From Dolichospermum sp. FACHB-1091 (GTDB taxonomy: Bacteria; Cyanobacteriota; Cyanobacteriia; Cyanobacteriales; Nostocaceae), in assembly GCF_014697585.1 (NCBI RefSeq), contig NZ_JACJSB010000032.1, positions 1 through 49,129 of the forward strand: a DNA stretch of 49,129 nucleotides. Direction: 5' to 3'. This document shows positions 42,751 through 49,129 of this stretch, one piece after another. The number at the start of each line of letters is the position of its first letter. Positions within the stretch are counted from its first letter, which is position 1. The position numbers and the translations under genes are program-made. Under the pieces are notes generated by a model. The model was not told the origin of the DNA. It did not search any database and saw nothing but the letters and a program-made list of their open reading frames with translations.

Positions 42751-42792
42751 CAGAGGCAACAGGCAAGAGGCAAGAAAGAAAAAAATAAATAT

Positions 42793-42850
42793 CTCCCTCT
42801 TACCTCTTACCCATTACCTATTACCCATTACCTAACCATTGACAACTGAC
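42793..42850. repeat. heptamer repeat (TTACCCA/TTACCTA)
   Basis: About seven imperfect TTACCYA heptamers run together and end in ACCATTGACAACTGACTAA. The same closing phrase (CAACTGACAACTGACCACTGA) stands at 5490-5514. It is a STRR-type array between convergent tsaE and pyrC. Confidence 0.85.
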
Positions 42851-42855
42851 TAAAA

Positions 42856-44175
42856 CTATAAAAAAGTCAAAGCTTGTCCGCGAATTTGGGTATTTAACCG
42901 ACCATGATCATAAACAATTTCACCACCAACAATAGTTGTGACAGGCCAACCCGTCAAATTCCAACCTTCAAAAGAACTCCAACCACACTTACTTAAAACT
43001 TCTTCCCGTTTAACTTCCCGGTAATTTTTTAAATCTACCAAAACTAAATCAGCATCATAACCAGGGGAAATTTCTCCCTTATTGGGGATACCATAGGCTA
43101 CAGCTACCGCTTTAGACATCCATTGTACAACTTGGGCAACAGTACATTTTCCTGCCATAGCAGCGGTTAACATTAAAGGTAAAGAAGTTTCTACACCGGG
43201 CATTCCCGAAGGAGTGTTAGGGTAGGTTTGAGCTTTTTCTGCTAAAGTATGGGGGGCGTGGTCTGTAGCGATAAAATCAATAATACCATCCCGTAAAGCT
43301 TGCCAGAGAACTTCATTATCGTGGGGCGATCGCAAAGGGGGATTCATTTGTGCTAAAGTACCAATAGTTGCATAGGCACTAGTATTTAAAAGCAAGTGTT
43401 GGGGTGTTACCTCTGCTGTCACCCAACTGGGTTTATCATGACGCAGTAACTCCGCTTCCTCTGCTGTTGACATATGTAAAATATGCAAGCGGCGCTGATA
43501 CTTTTTAGAGAGTTTTAACGCTAATTGGGTAGCTAACAAAGCAGCTTGATTATCTTGAATTTGGGAATGAATAGCCAGATCTTCAATACCCGCAAACTCT
43601 TGTTTGCGTTGATTAATTCTAGCTTGGTCTTCCGCATGAACAGCAATTAAACGATTTCCCTGGGCAAAAATCGCCTCTAGTACCTCCTCCTGGCTTACCA
43701 ATAACTGTCCGTGCATTGACCCCATAAACACCTTAATTCCTGGTGTCGGACTAGCAGAAAGTAAATCTGGTAAATTATCTCCCGTAGCCCCAATAAAAAA
43801 GCCATAATTAACTAAGCACTTACTAGCAGCCCGCTGTAACTTGTCATCTAAAGCCGACTGACTAATGGTTAAAGGTCTTGTATTCGGCATTTCTAAAAAC
43901 GAGGTGACACCCCCTTTAGCACAAGCACAACTGGCTGTAAACAAGTCTTCCTTGTGTTCTAAACCTGGTTCGCGGAAATGCACCTGGGGGTCAATTACTC
44001 CTGGCAACAAAGTTAAACCCCGTGCGTCAATTTCATGAGTAGGAGAAGCACTAGTAATTTCTTGACCTAACTGGACTATTTGTCTTCCCTGAGTCAAGAC
44101 ATCGCCAATCATTGACTCACCATTAGGTAGAATAATTTCAGCATGACGAATCAGTAAACTTTGCGTAGTTGACAT
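42856..44175 (-). CDS. pyrC: dihydroorotase
   Basis: The 439-residue amidohydrolase has the zinc-binding DPQVHFREPG (62-71), EMPNTRPLT, the carbamylation-type lysine in GIKVFMGS, HAEDQ, HILHMSTAEE and FIATDHAPH near 300 (the third metal/catalytic part). It closes carbamoyl-aspartate to dihydroorotate in pyrimidine synthesis. It is of the longer class I type related to allantoinase. The motif set and genome background favour dihydroorotase. It is monocistronic and divergent from lepB. Confidence 0.93.
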   Translation of the reverse strand: MSTTQSLLIRHAEIILPNGESMIGDVLTQGRQIVQLGQEITSASPTHEIDARGLTLLPGVIDPQVHFREPGLEHKEDLFTASCACAKGGVTSFLEMPNTRPLTISQSALDDKLQRAASKCLVNYGFFIGATGDNLPDLLSASPTPGIKVFMGSMHGQLLVSQEEVLEAIFAQGNRLIAVHAEDQARINQRKQEFAGIEDLAIHSQIQDNQAALLATQLALKLSKKYQRRLHILHMSTAEEAELLRHDKPSWVTAEVTPQHLLLNTSAYATIGTLAQMNPPLRSPHDNEVLWQALRDGIIDFIATDHAPHTLAEKAQTYPNTPSGMPGVETSLPLMLTAAMAGKCTVAQVVQWMSKAVAVAYGIPNKGEISPGYDADLVLVDLKNYREVKREEVLSKCGWSSFEGWNLTGWPVTTIVGGEIVYDHGRLNTQIRGQALTFL

Positions 44176-44404
44176 GGATGTACAATTTTTAAGTATTTAT
44201 TTATGGATCATAGATAACTTTTTCTTGAATAGGTTTATTGCAAGTCAAGTCAGCTAAAAACCTGAGTGTTTATAGTTGAACACAGGAAAATACTAGATTT
44301 TTGACTTGATTTACCTACCATTTGCCCCATCTCGTTAAGATTAATAATATCAAGTCTCTCTGTCTGAGTTCCATACTAGTCTCTTAAAATACTTCAACAA
44401 TTTC

Positions 44405-45061
44405 ATGCCAAATCAAGCGTCTGATAAAAACTCTAGCCAACAACCTGATAATTCCTGGATAGTAGAGCTAAGTAAAACGATGATCTTGAGTGTCTTTCTA
44501 GCTCTGGGAATTCGTACCTTTGTCGCTGAAGCCCGTTGGATTCCTTCTGGCTCTATGGAACCAACTTTACATGGTGTTAAAGACCAATGGAAAGCGGATA
44601 AGATTATCGTGGATAAGGTGAAGTATAAATTTGCTGACCCCCAGCGCGGAGATATAGTAGTATTTTCACCACCAGAAACAATAGAGAATAATCCTAAACG
44701 GGAAGCATTTATTAAAAGAGTAATTGGTTTACCCGGTGAAAAAGTGGAACTTAAGGCTGGTAAAGTATATATTAATGGCCAGCCTTTACAGGAAAATCTT
44801 TATCTATCTTCTTCTGTGCGGACATTCGTTGAGACTTGCAATAGCAGCGATCCCCAGCCTCCTTTCTTGGCTAAACCCGAAATTATTCCCCCAAATTCCT
44901 ACTTAATGTTAGGTGATAACCGAAGTAGTAGTTATGATGGACGTTGTTGGGGCGTTGTTCCCCGCGAACATATTATTGGTCAGGCTGTAGTTCGTTTTTG
45001 GCCCCTCAACAAAATTGGCTCAATTGATAAATCTCCTGTTTATCCATCTGCAAAACCATGA
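44405..45061 (+). CDS. lepB: signal peptidase I
   Basis: The 218-residue membrane protease has a single N-terminal helix (about 22-42). The catalytic serine is in PSGSMEPTL (S50), the lysine in FIKRVIGLPGE (K104), and the fold-closing LGDNRSSSYDGRCWG near 175 is present. It cleaves signal peptides from Sec/Tat substrates at the thylakoid or plasma membrane. Length is usual for cyanobacterial LepB. It is followed by a hairpin. Confidence 0.96.
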   Translation: MPNQASDKNSSQQPDNSWIVELSKTMILSVFLALGIRTFVAEARWIPSGSMEPTLHGVKDQWKADKIIVDKVKYKFADPQRGDIVVFSPPETIENNPKREAFIKRVIGLPGEKVELKAGKVYINGQPLQENLYLSSSVRTFVETCNSSDPQPPFLAKPEIIPPNSYLMLGDNRSSSYDGRCWGVVPREHIIGQAVVRFWPLNKIGSIDKSPVYPSAKP

Positions 45062-45098
45062 AATGATACCATATAAAGTCATATAAAGGAAGTTAGGA

Positions 45099-45114
45099 GG
45101 CGGGAAAACCCGCC
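45099..45114. terminator. GC-rich hairpin after lepB
   Basis: GGCGGG (45099-45104) pairs with CCCGCC (45109-45114) across AAAA. It may end the lepB transcript, but there is no T run after it, so a dispersed repeat is equally likely. Confidence 0.45.
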
Positions 45115-45256
45115 CCCACAGAAGTCAAGCTAAGGCTACCGGGGCTATCAATACATATTTTGTATTTGTTGTCAAGGCATAAATCCTATTACTAATCAAA
45201 TCAATTTTCTTGATTACAGGCTGCAATTTATAGTCGAATAAAAGCATAATGGAAGT

Positions 45257-46375
45257 GTGACTGATTTATTAGCCCCTTTACAATCCCTAAAACAAGGTAA
45301 TTGGTTCAAATTAATTTGCGGAGCCAGTTTCCAACACCTTCCTGCGGTCAGAAATTTAACATTGGCCTACACTTTGGCTGGTGCTGACTGTATAGATGTA
45401 GCAGCCGATACGGCGGTGATTGCCGCCACTCAAGAAGCTTTAATGGTAGCCAAGAGTTTGGCCAAGGTTGCCCAGAAGCGGGGCTTTGCCTTTACAGGTA
45501 ATTTGCCCTTGTTAATGGTCAGCGTCAATGATGGTGAAGATCCCCATTTTAGAAAAGCTGAGTTTAATTCTCAACACTGTCCCAGTGATTGTCATAAACC
45601 ATGTGAAAAAATTTGTCCAGCCCAGGCAATTTTATTTAACAATGCCAAAGATGAGCTATCGGGAGTAATTAGAGAAAAATGTTATGGCTGTGGCCGTTGC
45701 GTTCCCATCTGTCCCTATGGGATAATTTATACAAAATCTCATGTGTCAACGCTAGGGGAGGTTGCACCATTGATCATGTCCATGGGAATAGATGCTGTAG
45801 AAATTCATACTCAAGTAGGGCGGTTGGCAGAATTTCAACGGTTATGGGCGGCAATGACACCTTGGGTAGATAAATTAAAGTTAGTCGCTATCAGTTGTAA
45901 TGATGGAGAAGGACTAATTGATTACCTAAAAGCAATTTACGATTTAATTGTCCCCCGTCCGCAGTTTTTAATTTGGCAAACTGACGGGCGTTCCATGAGT
46001 GGTGATATTGGTAATGGTACAACCATAGCCACTGTGAAATTAGGACAGAAAGTTTTGACAGCAAACCTACCGGGATATGTGCAGTTAGCAGGAGGCACTA
46101 ATAGCTATACTGTTCCTAAATTGCAAGGCATGGGACTACTAAATGATTTTGGAGGCCAAGATCACAATCCCCAATCCAAAATAGCTGGGGTTGCCTATGG
46201 TAGTTATGCCCGTGTATTGCTGTCATCTATTCTTGACCAATTAGAAAATAAGGAGGTGATTAACACTGATAGTCAAGGTAACAGCCGCTTGGAAGCAAGA
46301 CCAGAATTACTTTGGGAGGCTGTAAAGCTGGCCCATACTCTCGTTTCCCAGATTAAGTCTGGGCGTTTACGCTAA
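45257..46375 (+). CDS. ldpA: circadian-input iron-sulfur protein LdpA
   Basis: The 372-residue protein contains a bacterial two-[4Fe-4S] ferredoxin-type domain at about 112-160: CHKPCEKICPAQAI and CYGCGRCVPICPYGI. It is preceded by the LdpA-typical KQGNWFKLICGASFQHLP and GADCIDVAAD. LdpA senses redox state and relays light information to the Kai clock in Synechococcus. The start is GTG at 45257, since the nearby ATG at 45249 reads only three codons before TGA and overlaps it. The R3H ATPase gene follows after 45 bp and is probably cotranscribed. Confidence 0.9.
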   Translation: MTDLLAPLQSLKQGNWFKLICGASFQHLPAVRNLTLAYTLAGADCIDVAADTAVIAATQEALMVAKSLAKVAQKRGFAFTGNLPLLMVSVNDGEDPHFRKAEFNSQHCPSDCHKPCEKICPAQAILFNNAKDELSGVIREKCYGCGRCVPICPYGIIYTKSHVSTLGEVAPLIMSMGIDAVEIHTQVGRLAEFQRLWAAMTPWVDKLKLVAISCNDGEGLIDYLKAIYDLIVPRPQFLIWQTDGRSMSGDIGNGTTIATVKLGQKVLTANLPGYVQLAGGTNSYTVPKLQGMGLLNDFGGQDHNPQSKIAGVAYGSYARVLLSSILDQLENKEVINTDSQGNSRLEARPELLWEAVKLAHTLVSQIKSGRLR

Positions 46376-46420
46376 TCACTCCAACCATATCTCTAAAAAC
46401 GTCAGTCACCAATTATTGCC

Positions 46421-48154
46421 ATGACGATTACAGAAGATCTCCACAAGTTGTTAGACATTTTACCCCAAGACCTGCAACAAAAACTAGAGAATCATCCTCA
46501 AGGACATAATTTAGTTGAGGTAGTTTTGGATTTAGGTCGTCGTCCAGAAGCTCGGTTTCCCCATGGAGCGGAGTATCTGAGCGAAACACCGGTCACTCAA
46601 GCACAGATAGATGATTGTATACAAAGAGTTGGAAATTTTGGAGGGGATAATCGGGCAGGAATTGAACAAACTTTACATCGCATCAGTGCTATCCGCAACC
46701 GTAGTGGTAAGATTATCGGTTTGACCTGTCGTGTCGGCCGGGCGGTATTCGGAACAATTGCCATGATCCGCGATTTGGTGGAAACTGGTCAATCAATTCT
46801 GATGCTCGGTCGTCCCGGTGTTGGTAAAACCACGGCTTTAAGGGAAATTGCCCGCGTGTTGGCCGATGACTTAAATAAGCGAGTGGTGATTATTGACACA
46901 TCTAATGAAATCGCTGGAGATGGTGATGTTGCTCACCCTGCCATTGGTCGGGCCAGACGAATGCAAGTTTCTCAGCCAGAATTACAACATCAAGTCATGA
47001 TTGAGGCTGTGGAAAACCATATGCCAGAAGTGATTGTAATTGATGAAATTGGCACGGAATTGGAAGCTTTAGCAGCCCGTACTATTGCGGAAAGAGGGGT
47101 ACAATTAGTGGGAACTGCCCACGGTAATCAGATTGAAAACCTGATTAAAAATCCGACTCTATCTGATTTGGTGGGGGGTATTCAGGCTGTTACCTTGGGA
47201 GATGATGAGGCTAGACGACGTGGTTCGCAAAAAACGGTTTTAGAACGCAAAGCTCCGCCTACTTTTGACATTGCTGTGGAAATGTTAGAACGACAACGCT
47301 GGGTAGTTCATGACTGTGTGGCTGATACGGTTGATACTTTGTTACGTGGTCGTCAACCTAACCCACAAACTAGAACCGTTGATGATCAGGGTAAGGTGGG
47401 TATTGCTAGACAGTTGGCTGTGGTCAATGGTGGTAATGGCCACGTGACTAAGGTGGAAGAGTCTTTCTTGGCTGCTAAACCCAATGGTTGGCGTTCTTCT
47501 GGACAAATGGTGGCTTTACCACCTTTATCTATGGAAAGGGAAAGACCGACGGGACGCAGCGAATTTGACCGCTTGTTAGATGAATCTTTCAATTACTCAG
47601 AAAGTATTAATTTTCCCAGCCGCAAACCAGCAGGTCCCAATGGGGAAGATTTGCCATTACATATTTACCCTTATGGGGTGAGTCGTGATCAACTTGAACA
47701 GGTAATTAATGTGTTAACTTTGCCTGTGGTCTTGACAAAAGACTTAGATAGTGCTGATGCTATTTTAGCTTTGCGATCGCACGTCAAGAACCACGCTAAG
47801 TTACGACAAATGGCTAAAGCCCGTAATTTACCGATGTTCATGATTAAGTCCAGTACAATTCCCCAAATTACTCGCAGTTTACGCCGACTCCTGAATATGG
47901 ATGATCCAGATATTGGCGATAACAGAGAGTTACAATTGTTACTACACAATGGTAGCGATGATGAAATGGACGCTTTGGAAGAAGCTAGACTTGCTGTAGA
48001 GCAGATTGTTATTCCTAAAGGTCAACCTGTGGAGTTACTACCCCGTTCTTCCCAAGTGCGGAAAATGCAGCATGAGTTAGTAGAACATTATCGCCTCAAA
48101 TCCGACAGTTTTGGCGATGAACCAAATCGGCGGTTAAGAATTTATCCGGCTTAA
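46421..48154 (+). CDS. R3H-domain ATPase (SpoIIIAA-like, Ycf45 family)
   Basis: The 577-residue protein has an AAA-type ATPase domain with LMLGRPGVGKTTALREIA (Walker A 130-138) and VIVIDEIGTELEA near 207. VGTAHGNQIENLI follows. An R3H-like nucleic-acid-binding part lies toward the end (LVEHYRLKSDSFGDEPNRR). The SpoIIIAA-like core plus R3H is found across cyanobacteria and as Ycf45 in some plastids. Binding of single-stranded nucleic acid is predicted; the function is not established. It lies 45 bp behind ldpA on the same strand. Confidence 0.9.
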   Translation: MTITEDLHKLLDILPQDLQQKLENHPQGHNLVEVVLDLGRRPEARFPHGAEYLSETPVTQAQIDDCIQRVGNFGGDNRAGIEQTLHRISAIRNRSGKIIGLTCRVGRAVFGTIAMIRDLVETGQSILMLGRPGVGKTTALREIARVLADDLNKRVVIIDTSNEIAGDGDVAHPAIGRARRMQVSQPELQHQVMIEAVENHMPEVIVIDEIGTELEALAARTIAERGVQLVGTAHGNQIENLIKNPTLSDLVGGIQAVTLGDDEARRRGSQKTVLERKAPPTFDIAVEMLERQRWVVHDCVADTVDTLLRGRQPNPQTRTVDDQGKVGIARQLAVVNGGNGHVTKVEESFLAAKPNGWRSSGQMVALPPLSMERERPTGRSEFDRLLDESFNYSESINFPSRKPAGPNGEDLPLHIYPYGVSRDQLEQVINVLTLPVVLTKDLDSADAILALRSHVKNHAKLRQMAKARNLPMFMIKSSTIPQITRSLRRLLNMDDPDIGDNRELQLLLHNGSDDEMDALEEARLAVEQIVIPKGQPVELLPRSSQVRKMQHELVEHYRLKSDSFGDEPNRRLRIYPA

Positions 48155-48349
48155 GTTCTTGATCATTTTCCCCTTTTCTGCATTAAAAACCCAGGTTTAG
48201 TTACCCCACGAAAGTCCCCCATTGTCAAGGTGGGGAAACCGGAATCTAGTCCCCTCTCCTTAGCAAGGGGAGGGTTAGGGTGGGGTCAAGGGTAGGTTTT
48301 TTACATTGAGATTTATAATAGGGAAAGACAAGGCAGACAAGGAAGGAAA

Positions 48350-48747
48350 GTGGACAAGGAAGAAGAACCAAGAAAAATTAAAACCCATGAAGATTTAGGG
48401 ATATATCAAAAAGCGTTTAATGCAGCAATGACAATTTTTGATTTATCAAAACAGTTTCGGAGGTAGAAAGATATTCCCTGACTGACATACGTCGTTCTTC
48501 TCGTTCAGTGTGTGCGAATTTTGCAGAAGCTTGGAGAAAAAGAAGATATAAAGCCTCATTTATAGCTAAATTAAATGATTGTGAATCGGAAGCAGCCGAA
48601 ACCCAAGTGTGGCTAAAATTTGCAGTGAAATGTCAATATATTTCCGTAGAGGAAGGAAGAGATTTATATAGTACATACAATCAAGTTCTAAGTGGATTAG
48701 TAAAAATGATTAATCATCCAGAAAGTTGGTTAATAGGTAATAATTGA
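48350..48747 (+). pseudogene. frameshifted four-helix-bundle (S23/IVS-type) protein gene
   Basis: The first frame starts at GTG 48350 after AAGGAAGG and reads THEDLGIYQKAFNAAMTIFD before stopping at 48464-48466. The second frame takes over at 48460 (EVERYSLTDIRRSSRSVCAN) and continues through AEAWRKRRYKASFIAKLNDC and AETQVWLKFA to a stop at 48745-48747. Joined, they give a normal protein of the 23S-rRNA-intervening-sequence family, about 130 residues. One base is missing near 48458. The usual Q between LTD and IRR is also absent. The family has no firm function. Confidence 0.85.
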
Positions 48748-48776
48748 GTATTGTTCTCAATGGGAAATATAAATGA

Positions 48777-48875
48777 CAGTGGCATAAAACTCGTTTGACA
48801 GATCCCAAAAGGGCTGAAAGATTATGGTTAGCTATTGCTGTAGCTACACTGTGGACTCTCTGAGTTGGTAGTCAT
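48777..48875 (+). pseudogene. transposase C-terminal scrap
   Basis: The stretch reads WHKTRLTDPKRAERLWLAI and then AVATLWTL, an internal TGA (48861-48863) and VGSH. I recall such a segment from the C-terminal part of cyanobacterial IS4-type transposases. No start, ends or remainder are present, so only about 30 codons survive. Confidence 0.55.
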
Positions 48876-49010
48876 ATCAATCAACAGAGGTATAACTTCC
48901 TTGTCTACTTTCCTTCCTTGTCTTCCCAGTCTTACCCTGACGACAATGTAAAAAACCTACCCTTGTGAGGGGGTGGGGTAAAAACCTTATTTATCCCAGG
49001 AGTGCATTTT

Positions 49011-49129
49011 ATGAAATTCAATCGTAGTCAAGTTAAAAAATACCTGCAATTAGCTGATTTTACATCGCTTTTTATTGAAGAACTAGGTTGGGATTATGCT
49101 GATATTTCTCCTATTTATTTAAACGTCAA
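49011..49129 (+). CDS. N-terminal fragment of a larger gene, possibly a type II/IIG restriction-modification enzyme
   Basis: ATG 49011 follows AGGAG at 10 bases, and the frame stays open to the window edge (39 full codons). The start MKFNRSQVKKYLQLADF and then FIEELGWDY resembles the N-terminus of large Eco57I-like methylase/nuclease proteins in cyanobacteria. That is a recollection and is weak. Nothing downstream can be seen. Confidence 0.5.
   Translation, partial: MKFNRSQVKKYLQLADFTSLFIEELGWDYADISPIYLNV

Larger units (their letters stand above)
48287..48965. repeat. long inverted repeat enclosing gene remnants
   Basis: The outer 22 bp are perfect inverted copies (48287-48308 against 48944-48965). 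After a diverged gap, GACAAGGAAGGAAAGT-type sequence at about 48331-48363 is matched in reverse at about 48895-48925. The arms are therefore about 75 bp each with mismatches. They enclose the four-helix-bundle pseudogene and the transposase fragment. Confidence 0.85.

Overview
The window looks like a chromosomal segment of a filamentous, probably heterocyst-forming cyanobacterium (Nostocales; Anabaena/Dolichospermum-like). The basis is the many GCGATCGC (HIP1) octamers, short tandem heptamer/decamer repeats typical of this order, and a cyanobacterial gene set: a canonical/non-canonical flavodiiron pair (Flv3 + Flv1), a Ycf37-like TPR protein, the clock-input protein LdpA, an R3H/SpoIIIAA-like ATPase, a YvcK/CofD protein with an N-terminal membrane segment, and a glycine-rich RRM protein. 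Base composition is A+T-rich throughout.

Layout. 1-10.3 kb: a very large repeat-built RTX-type protein (minus strand, runs off the left edge), a MidA-type methyltransferase, a 3-hydroxyisobutyrate-dehydrogenase-like enzyme, SSB, and a second RTX-type protein carrying two duplicated C-type-lectin domains. 10.4-11.2 kb: a decayed IS200/IS605-type element with both end hairpins but a truncated tnpB. 11.2-20.7 kb: mostly housekeeping (histone-deacetylase family protein, Ycf37-like TPR, solute-binding protein, rplT-rpmI, DHH phosphoesterase, HNH protein, alanine racemase with a structured leader, tRNA-Leu(UAG), type III pantothenate kinase), with a small palindromic MITE directly behind coaX. 20.7-26 kb: flv3 and flv1 separated by a repeat-rich island holding a PFE-CTERM surface protein whose start is interrupted at an 8-G tract, and a DUF559 protein whose N-terminus is translated from palindromic repeats. 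26-32.3 kb: an accessory island with an AvaI-like DNA methyltransferase and a truncated restriction-enzyme gene, a Uma2 protein, the RRM protein, a 2OG-Fe(II) oxygenase, and a two-gene AAA ATPase/TOPRIM-like cassette with a 4-base overlap. 32.3-40.4 kb: dxr, a PIG-V-like mannosyltransferase, then a signalling cluster (HTH-TPR protein, small acidic-tailed peptide, short STAND NTPase, membrane-anchored Ser/Thr kinase) and ruvC. 40.4-48.2 kb: a second copy of the MITE, yvcK, tsaE, pyrC, lepB, ldpA and the R3H ATPase. 48.2-49.1 kb: a small graveyard (frameshifted four-helix-bundle gene, transposase scrap) enclosed by long inverted repeats, then the start of a gene that may encode a large restriction-modification enzyme.

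The most system-like accessory units are the AAA/TOPRIM pair at 30419-32301 and the HTH-TPR/peptide/STAND/kinase neighbourhood at 35745-39848. The best-supported sequence-level discoveries are the MITE family with perfect 8-bp target duplications (two copies) and the G8 tract that puts the PFE-CTERM gene out of frame with its own Shine-Dalgarno and start codon. Functions are assigned from motifs recognised by eye; no database search was possible.
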